From Elusimicrobiaceae bacterium (GTDB lineage: Bacteria > Elusimicrobiota > Elusimicrobia > Elusimicrobiales > Elusimicrobiaceae): DNA of 5,261 nt. This document shows, piece by piece, positions 1-4,585 of the stretch. How positions within the stretch are numbered: position 1 is the stretch's first letter; each line of letters begins with the position of its first letter. The DNA lies in contig JAKSPG010000106.1 of NCBI GenBank assembly GCA_024405075.1, positions 1 to 5,261 on the forward strand. Reading direction: 5' to 3'. Under the pieces are notes generated by a model. That model was not told the DNA's origin. It saw only the letters and a program-made list of their open reading frames with translations, and searched no databases. The position numbers and the translations under genes are program-made.

Positions 1-237
1 CGGAACAAAAGTGGGGCGAGGAACTTTGGCTAACCGGGCAGCCACATAAGTAGAGGGGGCTCTGCCAAGCAGCCGTTCAATCGTTTTAATGGTATTACTG
101 GTTATTTCTACGGCAGTTGAAGATCGAACTGCCACACGTGTCGCTGTGACGAGTTCACGTCCTCCGCCTGCCCACGCCGGGGACAAGCTGGTAAAGATTA
201 GAGTGTAGCTAAGTAGTAATGCTAGTAGTTTTTTCAT
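1..237 (-). CDS. Secreted protein of unknown function, N-terminal part (3' end beyond window)
   Basis: An open frame of 79 codons runs from an ATG at 237 down to base 1 without a stop, so the protein continues outside the window. The first 23 residues form a textbook Sec signal peptide: MKK, then a leucine-rich hydrophobic core (LLALLLSYTLIFTSL), then SPAWA as the signal peptidase I site, so the mature protein should begin GGGREL. Export to the periplasm or beyond is inferred from this. There is no lipobox cysteine, so it is not a lipoprotein. The visible mature part (about residues 24-79) is Thr/Ser/Val-rich, then basic, with no domain I recognise. The start is well supported by a GGGAGGGG ribosome binding site just upstream and a matching promoter. 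The gene is divergent from the exporter at 407. Function is unknown. Confidence 0.75.
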   Translation of the reverse strand, partial: MKKLLALLLSYTLIFTSLSPAWAGGGRELVTATRVAVRSSTAVEITSNTIKTIERLLGRAPSTYVAARLAKVPRPTFVP

Positions 238-240
238 AAA

Positions 241-248
241 CCCCTCCC
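241..248 (-). promoter_or_regulatory. Strong Shine-Dalgarno of the secreted-protein gene
   Basis: On the minus strand GGGAGGGG lies 3 nt before the ATG at 237, or 5 nt when measured from its GGGAGG core. It fixes the start of a gene whose 3' end is not visible. Confidence 0.7.
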
Positions 249-280
249 AAGGGTGCATAAAAACAGTTGTTTCTATGATA

Positions 281-309
281 ATTCTAACACACAAATCACA
301 AAATGGCAA
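281..309 (-). promoter_or_regulatory. Sigma-70-type promoter of the secreted-protein gene
   Basis: Read on the minus strand, a -35 TTGCCA (309-304) and a -10 TAGAAT (286-281) are separated by exactly 17 nt. Each hexamer is close to consensus. Transcription would start near 274, giving a leader of about 37 nt that carries the GGGAGGGG ribosome binding site. This is predicted from sequence only. Confidence 0.6.
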
Positions 310-310
310 T

Positions 311-350
311 GGGACAAAAGGCCCATTTTCCGTCTAGGACTTTTGGTCCC
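311..350. repeat. Imperfect inverted repeat in the divergent intergenic region
   Basis: GGGACAAAAG (311-320) pairs with CTTTTGGTCCC (340-350), a 10-bp stem with one bulged G and a loop of about 19 nt. It starts one base beyond the -35 box of the minus-strand promoter (304-309) and lies 57 nt before the exporter start, so it could be an operator or a leader hairpin. No T-tract follows on either strand, so it is not an intrinsic terminator. The rest of 351-406 holds a G-rich stretch (358-371) and an A-rich run before the exporter ATG, with no promoter I can support. Confidence 0.45.
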
Positions 351-406
351 TCCCGCTGGGGCCGGTAGGGGCAGTTGGTTTGTAAAGCTCCTCTAAAAAA
401 AATAAA

Positions 407-1804
407 ATGATATGTATGGTACACATAAAAATACCGCGTGTAAGCAAAAGATGGATGATCTTTTCTGTTACGGCTAACGGGACATTTATGTCCACTTTAT
501 CGGCCGGGATTGTAGCCATTGCATTGCCCACCATGTCCAGCCAGTTTAATGTACCATTAGCCAATATCCAGTTAATCGTAAGTTTATACTTATTGGTACT
601 CACCTCGTTACTACCCGTGTTTGGAAAACTCAGCGATATGTACAGCCGCAAATGGATGTACCTGGGGGGATTTATTACCTTCGGCGTGGGCGCGTTGGGG
701 GCGGCGTTATCCAACTCGCTGACAACCATGCTCTTGACGCGGGCCGTACAAGGTATCGGCTCATCGGCCATGATGGCCACTTCACAAGCCTTAATTGCAC
801 AAGTATTTCACGGTTCTTCACGCGGCAAAGCGTTTGGGGCTATCGGCGCGGTAGTGGCGTGCGGATCACTCGCCGGCCCGGCTATCGGCGGAGCACTGAT
901 TCAAGCATGGGGGTGGCGATCTATTTTCTGGCTGACAATTCCCATTTGCATACTGGGTGTGTGGCGGGGGATTTATCTAATTCCGCGTTTTAAGGGAACT
1001 CCCCGACTTAAAATGGATTACCCCGGGGCCATATTTTTCACGCTGATGAGTTTTTGTTTTTTGTACGCTCTCAATACCGCTACAGCTCGGGGGTGGACCT
1101 CTGTGCCTATCTTATCGCTCTTTATCCTTTCGCTTTTCCTATTTATAGGATTTATTTGGCGCGAAAAAACATCCTCTCATCCGTTTGTGGGATTATCCAT
1201 TTTTAAAATTCCCACTATCTCTTACGGGTACGTAATTGCCGTATTGGGATTTACCTCGTTATTTACCAACTCCGTGTTACTACCGTTTTATTTAACCGAC
1301 ATTATGCACCTGGACCCATTTTCTATCGGCATGCTTATGTTACCTTTCCCGCTAACGTTGGCCTTAGCTTCGGCCTGGTCCGGCGCGTTGTGTACACGGT
1401 GGCCCGCCCGTGTGATTACTACCGTCGGCTTTTCCTTCCTGATTATATCTACCCTGTTATTTGCCTGCATCGGCCCCTGGGCGGGAGCAGGGTACATTGT
1501 GTTGGCCCAATTAATTATGGGGCTGGGAAGCGGACTCTTTCAAGTACCTAATAATACAACCGTTATTAGCGCAGCTCCCAAAGACAAACTAGGCGTTGTA
1601 GCCAGTATCAACGCGTTAGCACGCAATGTGGGAACTATCGGCGGGATTGCGCTTTCCGTAGCGGTGTGTGTAGCGGTGCAACATTACACGCAAACGTGCG
1701 GATACGAACCGCAACATGCTTTTATTGCCGGCTACCGGGCCGCCATGCTACTGGGGACGGCGTTTGCGGTAGGGGGCGGAATTTTGTCATTGAGCCGCAA
1801 ATAA
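407..1804 (+). CDS. MFS transporter, DHA2 (14-TM drug:H+ antiporter) family
   Basis: This is a 465-residue inner-membrane protein of the major facilitator superfamily; by family it is a proton-driven exporter, substrate unknown. About 14 hydrophobic segments are visible: roughly 18-40, 52-72, 83-103, 105-125, 142-164, 172-190, 205-225, 232-251, 272-294, 306-327, 334-356, 361-381, 404-424 and 440-462. Motif A is GKLSDMYSRK (73-82), motif B R112 with QGIG (115-118), and motif C has GP157-158 and GG161-162. WRSIFW (170-175) and DYPGAIFF (204-211) are typical of the 14-TM group. In the TM1 motif, usually an acidic residue before TIVNVALP, this protein has LSAGIVAIALP, so the acid is absent. The start is the first in-frame ATG after a stop at 383. 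It has no clear ribosome binding site; ATG 416 is an alternative. Length is slightly below the usual 480-520. Confidence 0.87.
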   Translation: MICMVHIKIPRVSKRWMIFSVTANGTFMSTLSAGIVAIALPTMSSQFNVPLANIQLIVSLYLLVLTSLLPVFGKLSDMYSRKWMYLGGFITFGVGALGAALSNSLTTMLLTRAVQGIGSSAMMATSQALIAQVFHGSSRGKAFGAIGAVVACGSLAGPAIGGALIQAWGWRSIFWLTIPICILGVWRGIYLIPRFKGTPRLKMDYPGAIFFTLMSFCFLYALNTATARGWTSVPILSLFILSLFLFIGFIWREKTSSHPFVGLSIFKIPTISYGYVIAVLGFTSLFTNSVLLPFYLTDIMHLDPFSIGMLMLPFPLTLALASAWSGALCTRWPARVITTVGFSFLIISTLLFACIGPWAGAGYIVLAQLIMGLGSGLFQVPNNTTVISAAPKDKLGVVASINALARNVGTIGGIALSVAVCVAVQHYTQTCGYEPQHAFIAGYRAAMLLGTAFAVGGGILSLSRK

Positions 1805-1823
1805 ATCTACTCTTTCTTTAAAG

Positions 1824-1852
1824 TTGTTCTTACCTATAAAAATAGGTACAAT
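1824..1852 (+). promoter_or_regulatory. Probable rfbA promoter with a palindromic spacer
   Basis: A -10 TACAAT (1847-1852, five of six to consensus) lies 17 nt after a weaker -35 TTGTTC (1824-1829). The predicted start, near 1859, falls inside a run of eight A (1855-1862), leaving a leader of about 28 nt with the rfbA ribosome binding site. The spacer contains a perfect inverted repeat: TACCTAT (1831-1837), AAAA, ATAGGTA (1842-1848). This implies rfbA is transcribed independently of the exporter upstream, although read-through is possible because no terminator separates them. Confidence 0.5.
1831..1848. repeat. Perfect 7-bp inverted repeat between the exporter and rfbA
   Basis: TACCTAT and ATAGGTA flank a 4-nt AAAA loop. 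The repeat fills most of the -35/-10 spacer and its right arm overlaps the first two bases of the -10 box, a position suited to a repressor site. It is AT-rich and has no following T-run, so I do not read it as a terminator. No regulator is identifiable. Confidence 0.45.
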
Positions 1853-1875
1853 ACAAAAAAAAGGTTTTATCGGTT

Positions 1876-1881
1876 GGGAGG
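1876..1881 (+). promoter_or_regulatory. Shine-Dalgarno that sets the rfbA start
   Basis: GGGAGG lies 5 nt before the ATG at 1887. It decides the start: an upstream in-frame ATG at 1824 would add 21 residues not found in the family and would lie within the promoter. Confidence 0.75.
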
Positions 1882-1886
1882 TTAGT

Positions 1887-2756
1887 ATGAAAGGAATTAT
1901 TTTAGCAGGCGGGGCGGGAACTCGTTTATATCCGGCCTCCAGCCCCATTTCCAAAATTTTACTTCCTGTGTATGATAAACCCATGATTTATTACCCGCTC
2001 GCCGTACTCATGAGGGCCGGCATACGAGATATTTTAATCATTACCAACCCGGAAGATGACGCCAACTTTCAAAAATTGCTGGAAGACGGCCGACGCTGGG
2101 GATTACATATTACTTATAAAATACAACACGTAAAGCGCGGAATTGCGGACGCATTTTTATTAGGGGAATCCTTTATCGGCACGGATCCTTGCGCGCTGAT
2201 TTTGGGCGACAACTTATTTTACGGTAACGGCTTTGAGCGATTACTCAAAGCCGCGTGCTTGCGTAAAGTAGGTGCTACCGTTTTTGCCTACGAAGTGGCA
2301 GATCCCCAACGCTTTGGCGTGGTGGAATTTGACGAAAACCGACGTGCGTTATCGCTAGAAGAAAAGCCACCACACCCCAAAAGCCGTTTTGCCGTAACCG
2401 GGTTGTATTTCTACGATAACAAAGTAATTCAATATGCTAAAGAATTACAGCCCTCTGCCCGTGGCGAGTTAGAAATTACCGATATCAATAAACGGTATTT
2501 AGCCGACGGAGATTTACATGTTACTACGCTAGAGCGCGGATTTGCGTGGTTAGATACCGGCACGCATGAAAGTGTATTGCAAGCGGCTAATTTTGTACAT
2601 AGTATGCAAGTAAATCAAGGGATAGAAATTGCGTGTTTAGAAGAAATTGCGCTCAAAAACGGCTTTATTATGCCACTAGAGTTAAAAGTGCAGTTGCTCA
2701 ACCAACCCGACAACATTTATTATAATTTCGTCCGCCGGCTTGTAAAAGAAAAATAA
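1887..2756 (+). CDS. rfbA: Glucose-1-phosphate thymidylyltransferase (dTDP-glucose pyrophosphorylase)
   Basis: A cytoplasmic enzyme that joins dTTP and glucose-1-phosphate to give dTDP-glucose and pyrophosphate, the first step toward dTDP-rhamnose and related surface sugars. From ATG 1887 it is 289 residues, the normal RfbA/RmlA length. Motifs in order: nucleotide-binding GGAGTRLYP (8-16), SKILLPVYDKPMIYYPL (22-38), metal-site LGDNLFYG (106-113, D108), EEKP (158-161), AVTGLYFYD (169-177), RGELEITD (192-199) and FAWLDTGTHES (219-229, metal ligand D223). The C-terminal QGIEIACLEEIALKNGFI matches the family's regulatory/dimer segment. The usual GLAQAF is GIADAF here (85-90), a known-looking variant of the substrate loop. 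rfbB, rfbC and rfbD are not adjacent, so the pathway must be encoded elsewhere. It converges with the prepilin gene, with 16 nt between stop codons. Confidence 0.95.
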   Translation: MKGIILAGGAGTRLYPASSPISKILLPVYDKPMIYYPLAVLMRAGIRDILIITNPEDDANFQKLLEDGRRWGLHITYKIQHVKRGIADAFLLGESFIGTDPCALILGDNLFYGNGFERLLKAACLRKVGATVFAYEVADPQRFGVVEFDENRRALSLEEKPPHPKSRFAVTGLYFYDNKVIQYAKELQPSARGELEITDINKRYLADGDLHVTTLERGFAWLDTGTHESVLQAANFVHSMQVNQGIEIACLEEIALKNGFIMPLELKVQLLNQPDNIYYNFVRRLVKEK

Positions 2757-2772
2757 AACTCCATGTTAGATA

Positions 2773-3315
2773 TTATCTAAAATAATAATAATGGTAGGGA
2801 CCGGTAGCCGTATTGTTGGTAAGTTTTGCACACAATTTATTAGCTATGGGGTTATCCTCGTAAGGAGCAGGAATACACGCTCTTCCTTGCGTTTGGCCTT
2901 GTTTTGAAAATCCTTCGTACCAATATATAACCCCTCGTTGTTTGTCTAACATCACCTTACACCCTCCGCAATCTGCTGTGTGGTTTGTAGTATCCCTACA
3001 CGAAAAATAGCAATACCCCCAATCATAATAATAATGGTAATCCCCAGACTTAGATTTAGGAGTAGGTAAATCAATATCCAAATTACTAAACTCATCCGTA
3101 TAAGAACCATTAGCCATAAAATAACGTTGCTCTGCCGAAACTATATTATTTACCAAACTCATCACGGTTGACATTTTGGAATTGGCTACCGCCATTTTAT
3201 ATTGCGGTACGGCCACCGCCGCTAAAATACCAATAATTAAAACGACCACCAACAACTCAATTAACGTAAATGCTTTTACGTCCAACCGGCCCAGTAAACA
3301 GTTTTTCTTGTCCAT
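2773..3315 (-). CDS. Type IV prepilin-like protein (class III N-methylation motif)
   Basis: A 180-residue pilin or pseudopilin. The leader is 15 residues ending LDVKA; prepilin peptidase should cut before FTLIELLVVV. Mature residue 5 is the conserved Glu (E20 of the precursor), followed by a hydrophobic alpha-1 helix to about residue 36 and then PQYKMAVANSK. Residue -1 is Ala, not the usual Gly. The globular part has six cysteines (102, 106, 116, 119, 147, 162), suggesting disulfides in the exported protein, and YHYYY occurs twice (93-97 and at the C-terminus, 174-178). SAEQRYFMANGSYT (60-73) resembles many small pilins of Elusimicrobiota as I recall them. Start: AAGGGG lies 6 nt upstream of ATG 3315. 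No assembly ATPase, platform protein or secretin is nearby, so its role (pilus, secretion pseudopilus or DNA uptake) cannot be told. Confidence 0.88.
   Translation of the reverse strand: MDKKNCLLGRLDVKAFTLIELLVVVLIIGILAAVAVPQYKMAVANSKMSTVMSLVNNIVSAEQRYFMANGSYTDEFSNLDIDLPTPKSKSGDYHYYYDWGYCYFSCRDTTNHTADCGGCKVMLDKQRGVIYWYEGFSKQGQTQGRACIPAPYEDNPIANKLCAKLTNNTATGPYHYYYFR
2782..2796. repeat. 15-bp direct repeat inside the prepilin gene, copy 1 of 2
   Basis: This copy encodes the YHYYY just before the C-terminal FR of the prepilin and matches 3025-3039 base for base. The motif is built on an AAT triplet run. Confidence 0.8.
3025..3039. repeat. 15-bp direct repeat inside the prepilin gene, copy 2 of 2
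   Basis: ATAATAATAATGGTA here is identical to 2782-2796. Both copies are in the same reading frame and encode YHYYY. The copies start 243 bp apart, exactly 81 codons. Confidence 0.8.
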
Positions 3316-3339
3316 ACGTATCCCCTTATGTAAAGTAGG

Positions 3340-3375
3340 TTATAATCGCATGGTATCAAAAAAAAACGATGTCAA
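3340..3375 (-). promoter_or_regulatory. Possible prepilin promoter with a T9 tract in the spacer
   Basis: On the minus strand a perfect -35 TTGACA (3375-3370) lies just downstream of the rubrerythrin terminator and 54 nt before the prepilin ATG. The nearest TA-rich -10 candidates, GATTAT (3347-3342) and TTATAA (3345-3340), are 22-24 nt away, longer than the 16-18 nt optimum. Nine consecutive T (3366-3358) sit in the spacer. As written it would be weak; the true -10 is uncertain. Confidence 0.35.
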
Positions 3376-3394
3376 GCAAAATTTTTCTCCGGCG

Positions 3395-3431
3395 AAAAAA
3401 AAGAAACCTAAAACATTTCGTTTTAGGTTTC
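3395..3431 (-). terminator. Strong intrinsic terminator of the perR-rbr operon
   Basis: On the minus strand a perfect 12-bp stem, GAAACCTAAAAC (3431-3420) with GTTTTAGGTTTC (3414-3403), encloses a 5-nt GAAAT loop and is followed at once by eight T (3402-3395). It lies 36 nt past the rubrerythrin stop and isolates the downstream prepilin gene from that operon. Confidence 0.92.
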
Positions 3432-3467
3432 GCGCGTAAAACGCAAGATAACATCAGTCGTTATCCA

Positions 3468-4007
3468 TTAATAATTTTCAGGGTGAATCATAAAGTAGGC
3501 TTGCGGATGTTTGCAAACCGGACAGAGTTCAGGGGCTTTTTCGCCAATAACCACATGTCCGCAGTTGGAACATTCCCACATTACGATACCTGCTTTTTTG
3601 AATACTTCGTTGGTTTCTACGTTCTTTAAGAGTTTGCGGTAGCGTTCTTCATGCATCTTTTCAATCTTGGCAACCGATTCAAACAAGAAAGCCAAATCGC
3701 AAAAGCCTTCTTCTTTGGCCTCTTTGGCAAAAGTGGCATACATATCGGTCCACTCATAATTTTCGCCGTTGGCGGCATCTAACAAGTTGGCAGCCGTCGC
3801 AGGGATTTCGTTACCGTGCAAGGCTTTGAACCACAGTTTAGCGTGTTCTTTTTCGTTGTTGGCGGTTTCTTCAAAAATTTTGGCAATTTGAACAAACCCC
3901 TCTTTTTTCGCTTTGGAAGCGTAGTACGTATATTTGTTGCGTGCCTGAGATTCACCGGCGAAAGCGGTCATCAGGTTTTTTTCTGTCTTTGAGCCTTTCA
4001 GTTCCAT
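3468..4007 (-). CDS. rbr: Rubrerythrin (non-haem diiron peroxidase)
   Basis: A 179-residue cytoplasmic protein that reduces hydrogen peroxide to water in anaerobes, taking electrons through its own rubredoxin-type iron. The N-terminal ferritin-like four-helix domain (about 1-135) shows the expected diiron ligands: E19 in FAGESQARNKY, E52 and H55 in NNEKEHAK, E96 and/or E99 in KEAKEEG, and E116 with H119 in KIEKMHEERY. The C-terminal rubredoxin-like domain has two CxxC knuckles, C146/C149 and C162/C165, for one Fe(SCys)4 centre. Both halves are intact, so this is a classical rubrerythrin and not a reverse or truncated form; at 179 residues it is slightly shorter than the roughly 190-residue forms I know. 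It is the second gene of an operon with the PerR-like regulator, 18 nt downstream of it, and a strong terminator follows. Peroxide-inducible expression is likely but inferred. Confidence 0.95.
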   Translation of the reverse strand: MELKGSKTEKNLMTAFAGESQARNKYTYYASKAKKEGFVQIAKIFEETANNEKEHAKLWFKALHGNEIPATAANLLDAANGENYEWTDMYATFAKEAKEEGFCDLAFLFESVAKIEKMHEERYRKLLKNVETNEVFKKAGIVMWECSNCGHVVIGEKAPELCPVCKHPQAYFMIHPENY

Positions 4008-4017
4008 AATGGTATGT

Positions 4018-4024
4018 CTCCTTT
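4018..4024 (-). promoter_or_regulatory. Shine-Dalgarno of rubrerythrin within the operon gap
   Basis: AAAGGAG lies entirely in the 18-nt gap after the perR stop, 10 nt before ATG 4007, somewhat longer spacing than usual. Its position supports translation of rubrerythrin from the perR transcript. Confidence 0.65.
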
Positions 4025-4025
4025 A

Positions 4026-4490
4026 TTATTTCAACACAGGTGCGTGTTGCCGGCACCGTTTGCAAATTCCTTTAAATTGCACATTTATGTGCGTAACGTC
4101 CCCACAATCGCACGCGGCTGTTTTCCACTCGCTAAGCACCGGAGCCGAAAACACATCGTATACTTCTCCGCACGTATTACAAATAAAATGCGCGTGCGGC
4201 CGAGTATCCGCATCAAACCGTTCTTTACCGCTCGTTCCCACCCGCAAGAGTAAATTCATTTTTTCCAATGAATCCAACGCACGATACACAGTATCTAACG
4301 ACAAATTGGACATCTTGTGGCGCACGGCGGCAAAAACAGCTTGTGCACTGGGATGCTGGCGAGAAGAAGCCACCGCTTTAAAAATCTCACGGCGTTGCTC
4401 GGTTACGCGCAAACCACGCTCGCGGCAGGCATTTTCAAAAGCGAGCAATCGGGTTTGTATTTCCTCGTTCGTTAGTATCGTAAACGACAT
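4026..4490 (-). CDS. perR: Fur-family peroxide-responsive repressor, PerR type
   Basis: A 154-residue DNA-binding metalloregulator. The N-terminal winged helix (about 15-85) contains GLRVTEQRREIF, HPSAQAVF and the recognition segment LSLDTVYRALDSL (63-75). The C-terminal dimerisation domain carries the structural zinc site C104/C107 and C143/C146. The five regulatory-metal ligands of Bacillus subtilis PerR (H37, D85, H91, H93, D104) align with H46, D93, H99, H101 and D112 with almost identical spacing. D112, where Fur proteins usually have Glu, favours a peroxide sensor whose histidines are oxidised by Fe(II) and H2O2. An extra CDC (127-129) is unusual. Co-transcription with rubrerythrin fits PerR control of peroxide defence and autoregulation. 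The start is the first ATG after an in-frame stop nine bases upstream; no clear ribosome binding site precedes it. Zur or Fur remain less likely alternatives. Confidence 0.88.
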   Translation of the reverse strand: MSFTILTNEEIQTRLLAFENACRERGLRVTEQRREIFKAVASSRQHPSAQAVFAAVRHKMSNLSLDTVYRALDSLEKMNLLLRVGTSGKERFDADTRPHAHFICNTCGEVYDVFSAPVLSEWKTAACDCGDVTHINVQFKGICKRCRQHAPVLK

Positions 4491-4519
4491 AGCGGCTTAT
4501 CCGTAATTTTTCTTAATAA

Positions 4520-4528
4520 AGTATAGCA
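4520..4528 (-). promoter_or_regulatory. Extended -10 promoter of the perR-rbr operon
   Basis: On the minus strand TGCTATACT (4528-4520) is an extended -10: a TG dinucleotide, one base, then TATACT, five of six to consensus. A TTGAAA (4545-4540) lies only 14 nt upstream, too close for a normal -35, consistent with reliance on the extended -10. The start would be near 4513, giving a 23-nt leader with no good Shine-Dalgarno. Confidence 0.5.
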
Positions 4529-4582
4529 TATTTCCGGCATTTCAACGCCTTGGCATGAAAAATATTTTTTTGCTATGCTATA
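4522..4582. repeat. Mirrored 9-bp arms in the perR/flavoprotein divergent region
   Basis: TATAGCATA (4522-4530) and its exact reverse complement TATGCTATA (4574-4582) are separated by 43 nt. Each arm overlaps the -10 region of one of the two divergent promoters. Between them lies TTTCA (4540-4544) with TGAAA (4556-4560), an 11-nt-spaced dyad, and a GGCAT direct repeat (4536-4540, 4552-4556). One or more may be an operator; none matches the Bacillus PerR box TTATAATNATTATAA well. Confidence 0.45.
4550..4579 (+). promoter_or_regulatory. Promoter of the FAD oxidoreductase gene, probably leaderless
   Basis: A -35 TTGGCA (4550-4555) is followed after 18 nt by -10 TATGCT (4574-4579), which also has the extended TG (4571-4572). 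The expected start, about 7 nt downstream, coincides with the A of the ATG at 4586. An alternative overlapping -10, TATAGC (4579-4584), would place the start inside the coding region. Confidence 0.5.
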
Positions 4583-4585
4583 GCT

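Noticed and set aside
355..379. G-quadruplex in the exporter leader
   Set aside because: Only two GGGG runs plus shorter GG runs; at most a two-tier structure, with no other support.
652..993. Overlapping open frames opposite or within the exporter, rubrerythrin, perR and flavoprotein genes
   Set aside because: They lie inside genes with strong family matches, show no motifs or ribosome binding sites, and have low-complexity or implausible compositions.
1831..1848. Hairpin as a terminator for the exporter gene
   Set aside because: AT-rich 7-bp stem with no T-tract downstream on the plus strand, and it sits inside a better-supported promoter.
1824..1886. Longer rfbA protein from ATG 1824
   Set aside because: Adds 21 residues with no family match, lies in the promoter, has no ribosome binding site of its own, and ATG 1887 has GGGAGG at ideal spacing.
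2766..2780. Palindrome TTAGATA-T-TATCTAA between the rfbA and prepilin stops as a bidirectional terminator
   Set aside because: Single-base centre, AT-only stem apart from one G-C pair per arm, and no T-run on either strand. It overlaps the prepilin stop codon and is probably chance in AT-rich DNA.
3378..3392. Sigma-54 promoter upstream of the prepilin (GG...GC on the minus strand)
   Set aside because: The GG to GC spacing is 11 nt, whereas sigma-54 promoters require 10, and the TGGCAC context is absent.
4501..4531. Bacillus-type PerR box upstream of perR
   Set aside because: TTAATAAAG-like half sites are present but no TTATAATNATTATAA-like palindrome with acceptable symmetry could be found.
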